From Pseudomonas paracarnis (GTDB lineage Bacteria; Pseudomonadota; Gammaproteobacteria; Pseudomonadales; Pseudomonadaceae), in NCBI RefSeq assembly GCF_904063055.1, contig NZ_CAJFCN010000004.1:372001-436000 (forward strand): a stretch of 64,000 nucleotides of DNA, written 5' to 3'. How positions within the stretch are numbered: position 1 is the first letter of the stretch; every line of letters begins with the position of its first letter. The notes below the pieces were generated by a model. That model had not been told where the DNA came from, searched no databases, and saw nothing but the letters and a program-made list of their open reading frames with translations. The position numbers and the translations under genes are program-made. Below, in pieces: positions 55,123 to 64,000 of the stretch.

Positions 55123-56406
55123 ATGACTGACACCCGCAACGGCGAGGACAACGGCAAGCTGCTCTATTGCTCCTTCTGTGGCAAAAGCCAGCATGAAGTA
55201 CGCAAATTGATTGCCGGCCCCTCGGTGTTTATCTGCGACGAATGCGTCGACCTGTGCAATGACATCATCCGTGAGGAGGTGCAGGAAGCCCAGGCCGAGA
55301 GCAGTGCGCATAAATTACCTTCGCCTAAAGAAATCAGCGGCATCCTTGACCAGTACGTCATTGGTCAAGAACGTGCAAAGAAGGTTCTGGCCGTAGCGGT
55401 GTACAACCACTACAAGCGCTTGAACCAGCGTGACAAGAAAGGTGATGAGGTTGAACTCGGCAAGAGCAACATCTTGCTGATCGGTCCTACAGGCTCGGGT
55501 AAAACCCTGCTTGCAGAAACCCTCGCTCGCCTGCTGAACGTTCCGTTCACCATCGCCGACGCCACCACCCTCACCGAGGCTGGCTACGTGGGTGAAGATG
55601 TCGAGAACATCATTCAGAAACTGCTGCAGAAGTGCGACTACGACGTAGAGAAAGCCCAGATGGGTATTGTCTACATCGACGAGATCGACAAGATCTCGCG
55701 CAAGTCTGATAACCCGTCGATCACCCGGGACGTTTCCGGTGAAGGCGTGCAGCAGGCCCTGTTGAAACTGATCGAAGGCACGGTTGCGTCCGTACCGCCG
55801 CAAGGTGGTCGCAAGCATCCGCAGCAGGAATTCCTTCAGGTTGATACGCGTAACATCCTGTTCATTTGTGGCGGTGCGTTCTCCGGTCTGGAGAAGGTGA
55901 TTCAGCAGCGTTCCACCCGTGGCGGCATTGGTTTCAGTGCGGAAGTGCGCAGCAAGGAAGAGGGCAAGAAGGTGGGCGAGTCCCTGCGTGAAGTCGAGCC
56001 TGACGATCTGGTCAAGTTCGGTCTGATCCCGGAATTCGTTGGCCGTCTGCCGGTCCTGGCCACGTTGGACGAGTTGGATGAGGCGGCTTTGATCCAGATC
56101 CTCACCGAGCCGAAAAACGCCCTGACCAAGCAATACGGCAAATTGTTCGAGATGGAAGGTGTAGACCTCGAGTTCCGGACCGACGCGCTGAAATCGGTGG
56201 CCAAGCGAGCACTGGAGCGTAAGACCGGTGCACGTGGCCTGCGTTCTATCCTCGAAGGCGTGTTGCTCGACACCATGTACGAAATCCCCTCGCAGTCTGA
56301 GGTGAGTAAAGTGGTGATCGATGAAAGCGTGATCGAAGGCAAGTCCAAGCCACTGTATATCTACGAAAACAGTGAGCCGGCTGCCAAGGCTGCACCCGAC
56401 GCATAA
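55123..56406 (+). CDS. clpX: ATP-dependent Clp protease ATP-binding subunit ClpX
   Basis: ClpX is a hexameric AAA+ unfoldase that feeds substrates to ClpP. The 427-residue protein has an N-terminal zinc domain ([11 protein letters not shown] ... CDECVDLC), Walker A GPTGSGKT, the pore loop GYVGED, Walker [11 protein letters not shown] and the sensor region [10 protein letters not shown]. The ClpP-binding IGF-type loop appears as IGFSAEV. ATG 55123 gives the usual [16 protein letters not shown] start. Confidence 0.97.
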   Translation: MTDTRNGEDNGKLLYCSFCGKSQHEVRKLIAGPSVFICDECVDLCNDIIREEVQEAQAESSAHKLPSPKEISGILDQYVIGQERAKKVLAVAVYNHYKRLNQRDKKGDEVELGKSNILLIGPTGSGKTLLAETLARLLNVPFTIADATTLTEAGYVGEDVENIIQKLLQKCDYDVEKAQMGIVYIDEIDKISRKSDNPSITRDVSGEGVQQALLKLIEGTVASVPPQGGRKHPQQEFLQVDTRNILFICGGAFSGLEKVIQQRSTRGGIGFSAEVRSKEEGKKVGESLREVEPDDLVKFGLIPEFVGRLPVLATLDELDEAALIQILTEPKNALTKQYGKLFEMEGVDLEFRTDALKSVAKRALERKTGARGLRSILEGVLLDTMYEIPSQSEVSKVVIDESVIEGKSKPLYIYENSEPAAKAAPDA

Positions 56407-56430
56407 GCGTTCAGCAGTTGCGGTACAAGC

Positions 56431-56457
56431 AAGGGGCCTCTAGGGGCCCCTTGTCTT
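56431..56457 (+). terminator. Rho-independent terminator of clpX
   Basis: AAGGGGCC and GGCCCCTT form an 8-base stem around TCTAGG, followed by GTCTTT. It separates clpX from the lon promoter. Confidence 0.8.
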
Positions 56458-56523
56458 TGGGGGCGTTTCTTAGGGCGGTGGTTAAATTCGCGTGTATTCA
56501 TGCGTTTAACTACTGGCATTGAG

Positions 56524-56552
56524 CTTGTTTTTTTTGCATGTAACCCCCATCT
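56524..56552 (+). promoter_or_regulatory. Sigma-32-like heat-shock promoter of lon
   Basis: CTTGTTT (56524-56530) and CCCCATCT (56545-56552) are 14 bases apart. The -10 element matches the CCCCATNT consensus exactly and the -35 keeps CTTG. It lies about 42 bases upstream of the lon ATG. Heat-shock control of lon is known in other proteobacteria. Confidence 0.7.
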
Positions 56553-56593
56553 TGGTTTCAAGCTTATTTTTGAACTGTCATAGAGGCGAAATC

Positions 56594-58990
56594 ATGAAGA
56601 CAACCATCGAATTGCCTCTCCTGCCGTTGCGCGATGTCGTCGTCTATCCGCACATGGTTATCCCGCTGTTCGTGGGGCGCGAGAAGTCTATCGAAGCCCT
56701 CGAGGCCGCGATGACGGGCGACAAGCAAATCCTGCTGTTGGCCCAGAAGAATCCTGCTGATGATGATCCGGGTGAAGATGCCCTGTATCGCGTCGGCACC
56801 ATTGCCACTGTCCTGCAATTGCTCAAGCTGCCCGATGGCACCGTCAAGGTGTTGGTCGAAGGTGAGCAGCGCGGTGCCGTAGAGCGCTTTATGGAGGTGG
56901 ACGGCCACCTGCGCGCGGAAGTGGCGCTGATCGAAGAAGTCGAAGCCCCGGAGCGTGAATCCGAGGTGTTCGTGCGCAGCCTGCTGTCGCAGTTCGAGCA
57001 ATATGTGCAGTTGGGCAAGAAAGTCCCGGCTGAAGTCCTGTCTTCGCTCAACAGCATTGATGAACCGAGCCGCCTGGTCGACACCATGGCTGCACACATG
57101 GCGCTGAAGATCGAGCAGAAGCAAGACATCCTCGAAATCATCGACCTGTCGGCCCGTGTCGAACACGTATTGGCGATGCTGGATGGCGAAATCGACCTGT
57201 TGCAGGTTGAGAAGCGTATCCGTGGCCGCGTGAAGAAGCAGATGGAACGTAGCCAGCGCGAGTACTACCTGAATGAGCAGATGAAGGCCATTCAGAAGGA
57301 GCTCGGCGACGGCGAGGAAGGCCACAACGAAATCGAAGAGCTGAAAAAGCGTATCGATGCCGCTGGCCTGCCCAAAGACGCCCTGACCAAGGCCACCGCC
57401 GAGCTGAACAAGCTTAAGCAGATGTCGCCAATGTCGGCCGAAGCCACTGTGGTGCGCTCGTATATCGACTGGTTGGTGCAAGTGCCGTGGAAGGCCCAGA
57501 CCAAGGTGCGCCTGGACCTGGCCCGTGCTGAAGAGATTCTCGACGCTGACCATTACGGTTTGGAAGAGGTCAAGGAGCGCATCCTTGAGTACCTCGCCGT
57601 GCAAAAACGTGTGAAAAAAATCCGCGGTCCGGTGCTGTGCCTGGTCGGGCCTCCAGGTGTGGGTAAAACTTCCCTGGCGGAATCGATTGCCAGCGCGACT
57701 AACCGCAAGTTCGTGCGCATGGCCTTGGGTGGCGTGCGTGACGAAGCTGAGATCCGTGGTCATCGCCGTACCTACATCGGTTCGATGCCAGGAAGATTGA
57801 TTCAAAAGATGACAAAAGTGGGTGTACGCAACCCGCTGTTCCTGCTCGATGAAATCGACAAAATGGGCAGCGACATGCGTGGCGACCCGGCGTCGGCCTT
57901 GCTCGAAGTGCTTGATCCCGAGCAGAACCATAATTTCAACGACCATTACCTGGAAGTCGACTACGACTTGTCTGACGTAATGTTCTTGTGCACCTCCAAC
58001 TCCATGAACATTCCGCCAGCCTTGCTGGATCGGATGGAGGTGATTCGTCTGCCGGGCTACACCGAAGACGAGAAGATCAACATCGCGGTCAAGTACCTGG
58101 CGCCCAAGCAGATTTCGGCCAACGGCCTGAAGAAGGGCGAGATCGAATTCGAGGTCGAGGCGATCCGTGACATCGTGCGCTACTACACCCGCGAGGCCGG
58201 TGTACGGGGCCTTGAGCGCCAGATCGCGAAGATCTGCCGCAAGGCGGTGAAGGAGCACGCGTTGGAAAAACGCTTCTCTGTGAAGGTGGTCGCCGATTCC
58301 CTGGAACACTTCCTGGGCGTGAAGAAATTCCGCTACGGCCTGGCCGAGCAGCAGGATCAGGTCGGCCAGGTGACTGGCTTGGCGTGGACCCAGGTGGGTG
58401 GCGAATTGCTCACCATCGAAGCGGCGGTGATTCCGGGCAAAGGCCAGTTGATCAAGACCGGCTCCCTGGGTGATGTGATGGTCGAATCCATTACGGCCGC
58501 GCAGACCGTGGTACGCAGCCGCGCCCGCAGCCTGGGCATCCCGCTGGACTTCCACGAGAAGCACGACACCCATATCCACATGCCGGAAGGGGCGACCCCC
58601 AAAGACGGCCCTAGCGCTGGCGTAGGCATGTGCACGGCGCTGGTATCAGCGTTGACCGGCATTCCTGTGCGCGCCGATGTGGCGATGACCGGAGAAATTA
58701 CCCTGCGTGGCCAGGTATTGGCGATCGGTGGTCTGAAAGAGAAATTACTCGCTGCGCACCGAGGTGGAATCAAGACCGTGATCATTCCTGAAGAGAATGT
58801 TCGCGACTTGAAGGAAATTCCTGACAATATCAAGCAGGATCTTCAGATTAAACCGGTTAAATGGATTGACGAGGTCCTGCAAATTGCGCTGCAATACGCG
58901 CCGGAGCCCTTGCCGGATGTGGCCCCGGAGATCGTCGCGAAGGACGAAAAACGCGAGTCCGATTCCAAGGAAAGAATTAGCACGCATTAA
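56594..58990 (+). CDS. lon: Lon ATP-dependent protease
   Basis: Lon degrades misfolded and regulatory proteins. The 798-residue protein has the N-terminal substrate-binding domain (LPLLPLRDVVVYPHMVIPLFVGREKSI), a coiled-coil linker (QMERSQREYYLNEQMKAIQKEL), AAA+ Walker A GPPGVGKTS and Walker B LFLLDEIDKM, and the C-terminal protease domain with the Ser674 (KDGPSAGVGM) - Lys717 (GGLKEKLLAAHRGG) dyad. ATG 56594 follows GAGGCG; the upstream in-frame ATG at 56519 would place coding sequence over the promoter and is rejected. Confidence 0.97.
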   Translation: MKTTIELPLLPLRDVVVYPHMVIPLFVGREKSIEALEAAMTGDKQILLLAQKNPADDDPGEDALYRVGTIATVLQLLKLPDGTVKVLVEGEQRGAVERFMEVDGHLRAEVALIEEVEAPERESEVFVRSLLSQFEQYVQLGKKVPAEVLSSLNSIDEPSRLVDTMAAHMALKIEQKQDILEIIDLSARVEHVLAMLDGEIDLLQVEKRIRGRVKKQMERSQREYYLNEQMKAIQKELGDGEEGHNEIEELKKRIDAAGLPKDALTKATAELNKLKQMSPMSAEATVVRSYIDWLVQVPWKAQTKVRLDLARAEEILDADHYGLEEVKERILEYLAVQKRVKKIRGPVLCLVGPPGVGKTSLAESIASATNRKFVRMALGGVRDEAEIRGHRRTYIGSMPGRLIQKMTKVGVRNPLFLLDEIDKMGSDMRGDPASALLEVLDPEQNHNFNDHYLEVDYDLSDVMFLCTSNSMNIPPALLDRMEVIRLPGYTEDEKINIAVKYLAPKQISANGLKKGEIEFEVEAIRDIVRYYTREAGVRGLERQIAKICRKAVKEHALEKRFSVKVVADSLEHFLGVKKFRYGLAEQQDQVGQVTGLAWTQVGGELLTIEAAVIPGKGQLIKTGSLGDVMVESITAAQTVVRSRARSLGIPLDFHEKHDTHIHMPEGATPKDGPSAGVGMCTALVSALTGIPVRADVAMTGEITLRGQVLAIGGLKEKLLAAHRGGIKTVIIPEENVRDLKEIPDNIKQDLQIKPVKWIDEVLQIALQYAPEPLPDVAPEIVAKDEKRESDSKERISTH

Positions 58991-59014
58991 TGTGTTGGAG
59001 CCTGGGGGGCTTCC

Positions 59015-59043
59015 TTGACAGCTTTTTAGAGCCCTTGTTATAA
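59015..59043 (+). promoter_or_regulatory. Strong sigma-70 promoter of hupB
   Basis: TTGACA (59015-59020) and TTATAA (59038-59043) are 17 bases apart, close to the ideal promoter. It lies about 97 bases upstream of the hupB start, leaving an AT-rich leader. Confidence 0.8.
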
Positions 59044-59139
59044 AGCGGCTCTTAAGTGTCTGTAGGCCATTCAGCACTGGTTTTGCTTTTTACCAAAAAA
59101 CTTAGAATCATACTCAATAGATATATAAGGGGACTTAGA

Positions 59140-59412
59140 GTGAACAAGTCGGAACTGATTGATGCTATCGCTGCATCCGCTGATATCCCGAAAGCTGCTG
59201 CTGGCCGTGCGCTGGACGCAGTAATCGAATCCGTCACTGGCGCTCTGAAGGCCGGCGACTCCGTGGTACTGGTAGGCTTCGGTACTTTCTCTGTGACTGA
59301 CCGCCCAGCTCGCACTGGCCGTAACCCACAGACCGGCAAAGCACTGCAAATCGCTGCTGCCAAGAAACCAGGTTTCAAAGCCGGTAAAGCCCTGAAAGAA
59401 GCCGTTAACTAA
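59140..59412 (+). CDS. hupB: DNA-binding protein HU-beta
   Basis: HU bends and compacts DNA as part of the nucleoid. The 90-residue protein ([32 protein letters not shown]...) has the conserved beta-arm [42 protein letters not shown], including the RxGRNPxTG tip. It starts at GTG 59140 behind an AGGGGACTTA ribosome-binding site. Codon use is that of a highly expressed gene. Confidence 0.96.
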   Translation: MNKSELIDAIAASADIPKAAAGRALDAVIESVTGALKAGDSVVLVGFGTFSVTDRPARTGRNPQTGKALQIAAAKKPGFKAGKALKEAVN

Positions 59413-59465
59413 GCTTCGTTCAAGCCTTTGCTTACCCGGGTCGGACGCAGGTCTGGCCTGGCAGC

Positions 59466-59537
59466 GGAGCGGTAGCTGACCCACGTATCGGGTCGCCACG
59501 CCGGGGGTGCAGATTCGAACCCCCGTCCGCTCCGCCA
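59466..59537 (+). pseudogene. tRNA-Asp-like remnant in the hupB 3' region
   Basis: This 72-base stretch begins GGAGCGGTAG and ends CCCGTCCGCTCCGCCA, exactly like a bacterial tRNA-Asp including the encoded CCA; CACGCCGGGGGT and TTCGA are also kept. The D arm is gone, the T stem is broken and no valid Asp anticodon loop remains. Instead GACCC-ACGTATC-GGGTC and CGGGGGT/ACCCCCG hairpins can form under the intact 7-base acceptor stem. It is followed by a terminator. It is a decayed tRNA gene or a tRNA-mimicking RNA; I cannot tell which. Confidence 0.6.
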
Positions 59538-59545
59538 GTTACGAG

Positions 59546-59573
59546 AAGGCGCATCCTCGGATGCGCCTTTCTT
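59546..59573 (+). terminator. Rho-independent terminator after hupB / tRNA-like element
   Basis: AAGGCGCATC and GATGCGCCTT form a perfect 10-base stem with a 4-base loop, followed by TCTTCT. The hupB transcript would therefore carry the tRNA-like element in its 3' end. Confidence 0.85.
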
Positions 59574-59640
59574 CTATCCGGACTCTACCCACGCTCCACG
59601 GTTGCCTAATTTTTGAAGTTCAACCGTTTCTGGGGGACGC

Positions 59641-61515
59641 ATGCTGCAAAATATCAGGGACAATTCACAAGGCTGGATTGCCAAGACCATTATCGGGATC
59701 ATCGTCGCTTTGATGGCGTTCACCGGTATCGAAGCCATTTTCCAGGCTTCGGGTAATAACAAGCAGGACGTGGCCAAGGTCAACGGTGAACAAATCACCC
59801 AGACCGAGCTGAGCCAGGCTGTCGATATGCAACGGCGCCAGCTGATGCAACAGTTGGGTAAGGATTTCGATGCTTCCCTGCTCGACGAAAAACTGCTGCG
59901 CGATGCTGCCCTCAAGGGCCTGATCGATCGCAAGCTGCTGCTGCAAGGCGCTGCCGATTCCAAGTTCGGCTTCTCGGAAGCTGCGCTGGATCAGGTGATC
60001 CTGCAGACGCCGGAATTCCAGGTGGACGGCAAGTTCAACGCCGAACGCTTTGACCAGGTGATCCGTCAGCTGGGCTATAGCCGCATGCAATTCCGTCAGA
60101 TGCTGACCCAGGAAATGCTGATCGGCCAGGTTCGCGCAGGCATCGCCGGCAGCGGGTTTGTGACCGACGCCGAGGTGCTGGCATTTGCCCGTCTGGAAAA
60201 ACAGACCCGCGATTTCGCCACCGTCAACATCAAGGCTGATCCCGCGGCGGTGAAACTCACCGACGATGAGGTCAAAGCCTACTACGACCAGCACGCCAAA
60301 GAGTTCATGACCCCGGACCAAGTGGTCATCGACTATCTGGAATTGAAGAAGTCTTCCTTCTTCGACCAGGTGACTGTCAAGGACGATGAGCTGCAGGCTG
60401 CCTACGAGAAGGAAACCGCCAACCTCGCTGAACAGCGTCGTGCCGCGCATATCCTGATTGAAGTCAACGACAAGGTCACCGAGGCGCAAGCCAAGGCCAA
60501 GATCGAAGACATCCAGGCGCGCCTGGCCAAGGGTGAGAAGTTCGAAGCTCTGGCCAAGGAGTTCTCCCAGGATCCAGGTTCGGCCAACAATGGCGGCGAC
60601 CTCGGTTTTGCTGGCCCTGGTGTTTACGACCCGGACTTCGAAACCGCCTTGTACGGCTTGAAGCAAGACCAGGTGTCGGCGCCGGTGCGCACCACCTTCG
60701 GTTGGCACCTGATCAAGTTGCTGGGCGTTGAAGCGCCTGAAGTGCCATCGTTCGCCAGCCTGAAAGACAAGCTGACCCGCGAGCTCAAGGCACAGCAGGT
60801 TGAACAGCGTTTTGTCGAAGCGACCAAGCAATTGGAAGATGCGGCATTCGAAGCCTCTGACCTGGCTCAGCCGGCGTCTGACCTGAAGCTGACCGTCCAT
60901 ACCTCCGCGCCGTTTGGCCGCGAAGGTGGCGAAGGTGTAGCGGCCAACCGTGCCGTGGTCACTGCCGCATTCAGCCCGGAAGTGCTGGATGAAGGTGCCA
61001 ACAGCAGCGCCATCGAACTGGACCCGGAAACCATCATCGTGCTGCGTGCCAAGGAGCATCTCAAGCCGGCCCAACTGCCGCTCGAGAAGGTCGAGGCGGC
61101 CATTCGCACCCAGATGACCAAGGAGCGCGCAAGCGCTGCTGCCAAAGCCCGTGCCGACGAGTTGATCGCCAGCCTGCGTGATGGCAAGACCGCGCTGGAC
61201 CAGCCGGTTGACGGTCAGGCTTGGAAGGTGACTGAGGCGGCTACCCGTGGTCAGGAGTCTATCGACCCGGCCGTGCTGCAAGCCTTGTTCCGCATGCCCA
61301 AGCCGGCGGCCAAGGACAAGCCTACCTTCACCACCGTGACCCTGCGCGATGGCAGCCTGATGATCGTGCGCTTGAACGGCGTGAACGAAGCGGCGGCCCC
61401 TACGGACGAAGAAAAGGCGCAATACCGCCGCTTCCTCGCTTCCCGTATTGGCCAGCAGGACTTCGCGGCCTACCGCAAGCAGCTGGAAACCCAGGCAGAC
61501 ATCAAGAAGTACTGA
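59641..61515 (+). CDS. ppiD: PpiD, membrane-anchored periplasmic folding factor
   Basis: PpiD works at the Sec translocon exit on newly exported proteins. The 624-residue protein has a short cytoplasmic N-terminus, one membrane anchor (WIAKTIIGIIVALMAFTGIEAIF), a SurA-like chaperone domain (about residues 35-170, VNGEQITQTELSQAVDMQRRQL) and a parvulin domain (about residues 265-355, RRAAHILIEVNDK ... FSQDPGSANNGGDLGFAGPGVYDPDFE) that appears largely intact. It follows hupB, as in enteric bacteria. Confidence 0.95.
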   Translation: MLQNIRDNSQGWIAKTIIGIIVALMAFTGIEAIFQASGNNKQDVAKVNGEQITQTELSQAVDMQRRQLMQQLGKDFDASLLDEKLLRDAALKGLIDRKLLLQGAADSKFGFSEAALDQVILQTPEFQVDGKFNAERFDQVIRQLGYSRMQFRQMLTQEMLIGQVRAGIAGSGFVTDAEVLAFARLEKQTRDFATVNIKADPAAVKLTDDEVKAYYDQHAKEFMTPDQVVIDYLELKKSSFFDQVTVKDDELQAAYEKETANLAEQRRAAHILIEVNDKVTEAQAKAKIEDIQARLAKGEKFEALAKEFSQDPGSANNGGDLGFAGPGVYDPDFETALYGLKQDQVSAPVRTTFGWHLIKLLGVEAPEVPSFASLKDKLTRELKAQQVEQRFVEATKQLEDAAFEASDLAQPASDLKLTVHTSAPFGREGGEGVAANRAVVTAAFSPEVLDEGANSSAIELDPETIIVLRAKEHLKPAQLPLEKVEAAIRTQMTKERASAAAKARADELIASLRDGKTALDQPVDGQAWKVTEAATRGQESIDPAVLQALFRMPKPAAKDKPTFTTVTLRDGSLMIVRLNGVNEAAAPTDEEKAQYRRFLASRIGQQDFAAYRKQLETQADIKKY

Positions 61516-61530
61516 TGCCGGCCTGAATAA

Positions 61531-61566
61531 AAAGACCCCGACCTGAAAAGGCCGGGGTCTTTTTTT
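61531..61566 (+). terminator. Rho-independent terminator of ppiD
   Basis: AGACCCCG-A-CCT with AGG-C-CGGGGTCT around a GAAA loop, followed by seven T residues. The A-rich left flank suggests it may also serve the convergent nhaA transcript. Confidence 0.9.
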
Positions 61567-61596
61567 GCCCTTGATAAAGTGAGTGCTGAATGCGCT

Positions 61597-62940
61597 TTAG
61601 GCGTTCTTGGCTGCAAACTTGAGCTTGCCCCACGTCAACCCGATCACCGCCGCCAGGGTTGAAGCCGCCAATACGCTCAGCTTCGCAGCCGACAGCAGGG
61701 CCGGGTCGGAAAATGCCAGGGACGAGATAAAGATCGACATGGTGAAACCGATCCCCGCCAACAGCCCTACCAGGCCAACGCCCGTCCAGGTCACACCGTC
61801 AGGCAGTTTGCAGATGTTGAGCTTGACCAGCGCCAGGCTCGCCAGCATCACACCCAGAGGCTTGCCGAGCACCAGGGCGAAGATGACGCCCATGAACACA
61901 CCGTGGGCCAGCGGGTCATCCAGATTGAAACCGTCCAGGCTCACACCGGCGTTGGCCAATGCAAACAGCGGCATTACGCCGAACGCGACCCAGGGGTGCA
62001 GCGCCGATTGAACACGCTGCACTGGCGGCAGTATTTCCCGTTGAGCTTCGCGCAATTGTTTGAGGGGCGTGGCGACTTGCTGGGCCCCTTCGGCTGGCTG
62101 CGAGAACCGGTCCATCAGCTCGTTGAAGGTGCGTTCGATGGTTTCCAGCGGGCGTTCCCGGGTGGGCTTGGAATTGACGGGGGTCATCAAGCCAAGGATC
62201 ACCCCGGCGAGTGTTGGGTGCACGCCGGTCTTGAGCAGGCCAAACCACACGATAGCGCCTGGCAGCAGGTAGATCGCCGCCTTGCTGATGCCCATGCGTT
62301 GGAACACCAACACCAGGGCCAGCCCGCCGACAGCAATCACCAAGCCCATGTAGTCGAGGCTGGCGGTGAAAAAGATCGCGATGATCAGAATCGCCACGAT
62401 GTCATCGATGATCGCCAAGGCCAGCAGCAGGATGCGCACGCCACTGGGAATCGATTTGCCCAGCAGCGCGAGCACGCCCACGGCAAAGGCGATGTCGGTC
62501 GCGGTGGGGACCGCCCAGCCACTCGCGGCGGGGGTGCCGTGGTTGAGCAGGGTGTAGATGAGGGCGGGCATCAGCACACCGCCCAACGCCGCGCCCAACG
62601 GCAGCGTGGCCAGCTTCAGGTTAGCGAGGGCGCCGTCTTTGATTTCCTGGCGGATCTCGGCACCGACTACCAGAAAGAAAATGGTCATCAGCCCGTCATT
62701 CACCAGAAAATGCAGGGAGCGCGACACGCTGTAATCGCCCAGCCCGAGGGTGATGGGCGTGTTCCAGAAATGCTCGTAGGTCGCGGCGGCGGGGCTGTTG
62801 GCCCACACCAGCGCGACGATGGCGGCCAGCAGCAGCACGATACCGCTAACGGCTTCGATGTGTGAAAAGCGCTCAAGGGCGGACAGCGCGCCCTCAGTCA
62901 AACGCTGGGGGCGGGGGATGGCAGGGTGTTTATCAGGCAC
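61597..62940 (-). CDS. nhaA: Na+/H+ antiporter NhaA
   Basis: NhaA expels Na+ or Li+ in exchange for protons. The 447-residue inner-membrane protein has about 12 hydrophobic segments and the conserved pair of Asp residues in [18 protein letters not shown], plus [13 protein letters not shown] and [21 protein letters not shown]. The loop between segments ([46 protein letters not shown]) is longer than in E. coli. I chose GTG 62940 because of a GGAG site 7 bases upstream; the open frame to 63093 adds an implausible N-terminus. Confidence 0.92.
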   Translation of the reverse strand: MPDKHPAIPRPQRLTEGALSALERFSHIEAVSGIVLLLAAIVALVWANSPAAATYEHFWNTPITLGLGDYSVSRSLHFLVNDGLMTIFFLVVGAEIRQEIKDGALANLKLATLPLGAALGGVLMPALIYTLLNHGTPAASGWAVPTATDIAFAVGVLALLGKSIPSGVRILLLALAIIDDIVAILIIAIFFTASLDYMGLVIAVGGLALVLVFQRMGISKAAIYLLPGAIVWFGLLKTGVHPTLAGVILGLMTPVNSKPTRERPLETIERTFNELMDRFSQPAEGAQQVATPLKQLREAQREILPPVQRVQSALHPWVAFGVMPLFALANAGVSLDGFNLDDPLAHGVFMGVIFALVLGKPLGVMLASLALVKLNICKLPDGVTWTGVGLVGLLAGIGFTMSIFISSLAFSDPALLSAAKLSVLAASTLAAVIGLTWGKLKFAAKNA

Positions 62941-63058
62941 GACAAATCTCCATTGGCGGCCCGACCAATGCTTGGCTTTTAACCTGCGCCGTGCTTTATG
63001 CAACAACGCACCCAGGGGCGATGATAGGAAGGTGAGGAATAAGTTGTAAACAAACTTG

Positions 63059-64000
63059 TCATCGCGCGGGCAGCGCTTTACCCCGGATTGCACCCAGCGC
63101 CAACACGATCAATCCTAGAACTGCCCATGGAAATGCCACGACGCCCCAACGTTCGAGCAAGAGCCCGCCCACTAATCCACCTCCGGCGATGCCCAGGTTC
63201 CATACCGTAACCAACATCGATTGGGCGGCATCGGCCGAGTTGCCAGCCGACTTGGCCAGCGCGGTTTGCAATAGCGCTGGGAGGCCACCGAAGGCGAGCC
63301 CCCACAACGCCACGCTGACGTAAATGGCGACTACGCAGTTGAACCATAGTCCGAGCAGCAGGGCCGCAACGGCGAACATCGCGCAACTGATGAGGGTCAG
63401 CAGCCTCAGGTGCCGGTCAATCCAGATGCCTACCAGCCAAATGCTCAGCAGGGCCATCAGGCCGAACACCAGCAGCACGCGATCAATCTCGCGGCCGATA
63501 CCGGCGGGCACTAGCAAAGGGGCGATGTAGGTATAGAGAATGTTATGCGCGAGCACGTAGGTAAAGGTCACCCAGAGCACCGGCCGGATGCCTGGCAACG
63601 CCAGTACCTGACGTAAGCCGAGGCGTTTGCTTGGCGGTTCACCGGCAAAATCCGGCAGTTGCCAACGCGCCCAAATCAGCAGTAACAGGGTCAGGCCAGT
63701 CATGATGGCAAAACTGGCGCGCCATCCGACAAGCGTGCCCAGCAGGGTGCCGGCGGGCACGCCGAGGGACAAGGCCAGCGGCGCACCCAGCATGGCCACG
63801 GCAATCGCCCGGCCCTGCAGATGAGGTGCGACCATACGACTGGCGTAACCCGCCAACAAGGCCCACAGCAAGCCAGCGAACACACCGGCGAAAAATCGTG
63901 CAGCCAAGGTCAAGCCATAGTGGCTGGAGAACGCGGTGACGCTGTTAACCAATGCAAAGCCGCCGATGGCGATCAACAGTAGCGGCCGCCGGCGCCAACC
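63059..64000 (-). CDS. MFS transporter (DHA1 / sugar-efflux type), truncated by the window edge
   Basis: The C-terminal 313 residues are present and the N-terminus lies beyond base 64000. About ten hydrophobic segments are visible. The stretch [50 protein letters not shown] matches the motif of arabinose-efflux/chloramphenicol-type permeases. It lies 118 bases from nhaA on the same strand, with no clear terminator between them in the readable part. The substrate is unknown. Confidence 0.88.
   Translation of the reverse strand, partial: GWRRRPLLLIAIGGFALVNSVTAFSSHYGLTLAARFFAGVFAGLLWALLAGYASRMVAPHLQGRAIAVAMLGAPLALSLGVPAGTLLGTLVGWRASFAIMTGLTLLLLIWARWQLPDFAGEPPSKRLGLRQVLALPGIRPVLWVTFTYVLAHNILYTYIAPLLVPAGIGREIDRVLLVFGLMALLSIWLVGIWIDRHLRLLTLISCAMFAVAALLLGLWFNCVVAIYVSVALWGLAFGGLPALLQTALAKSAGNSADAAQSMLVTVWNLGIAGGGLVGGLLLERWGVVAFPWAVLGLIVLALGAIRGKALPAR

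Noticed and set aside
59466-59537. Functional tRNA-Asp gene
   Set aside because: The D arm is missing, the T stem is mismatched and there is no GTC anticodon loop, so it cannot form a normal cloverleaf.

Overview
The window is one continuous, GC-rich stretch of a chromosome from a fluorescent Pseudomonas, most likely the P. fluorescens/simiae subgroup. The evidence is a pyoverdine gene (pvdA) behind a PvdS-type box, a bkd operon with its Lrp-family activator, the tRNA - tig - clpP - clpX - lon - hupB - ppiD block in the order I know from Pseudomonas, and many REP-type inverted repeats of two families scattered between genes. I see no prophage, insertion sequence, integrase or CRISPR array. 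Most of the window is metabolic and housekeeping DNA.

Layout, left to right. 1-1.5 kb: the end of an FpvI-like sigma factor and pvdA. 1.6-3.7 kb: a two-gene cassette (radical SAM protein with a C-terminal helix-hairpin-helix, plus a partner of the DUF4130/TIGR03915 type). It sits behind a near-consensus LexA (SOS) box and is the least understood system here. 3.8-9.7 kb: citrulline/ornithine uptake and breakdown (polar amino-acid ABC transporter, AsnC-type regulator, ornithine cyclodeaminase, CtlX-like hydrolase). 10-18 kb: a double GNAT protein, ilvE and the branched-chain keto-acid dehydrogenase operon bkdA1-bkdA2-bkdB-lpdV with divergent bkdR. 18-18.7 kb: a gene-free stretch of tandem and hairpin repeats. 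18.7-22 kb: sulfide detoxification (persulfide dioxygenase, BigR/YgaV-like sensor, sulfide:quinone reductase, TauE-type exporter). 22.2-25 kb: an EmrB/EmrA-like export pair. 25-32 kb: uronate uptake and oxidation (OprD-type porin, TRAP transporter, uronate dehydrogenase, SMP-30 lactonase, an aldose epimerase). 32.4-33.6 kb: copCD. 33.7-42.2 kb: reductive pyrimidine breakdown (TetR regulator, PreA/PreT, dihydropyrimidinase, NCS1 transporter, carbamoyl-amino-acid amidohydrolase). 42.3-48 kb: an RND efflux operon. 48.3-51.8 kb: a lipoprotein, a small membrane protein, a lipoprotein with a degenerate C39-peptidase fold, pbpG and folD. 52-64 kb: four tRNAs, tig, clpP, clpX, lon, hupB, a tRNA-Asp-like remnant, ppiD, nhaA and a truncated MFS gene.

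Several blocks work as complete pathways: citrulline to ornithine to proline; branched-chain keto acids to acyl-CoA; sulfide to persulfide to sulfite with export; uronate import and oxidation to aldarate; uracil/thymine to beta-amino acids. Control sites readable from the DNA include a PvdS box, a LexA box, an Lrp-like palindrome, a repeated uronate operator, a sigma-32-like promoter at lon and a strong sigma-70 promoter at hupB.
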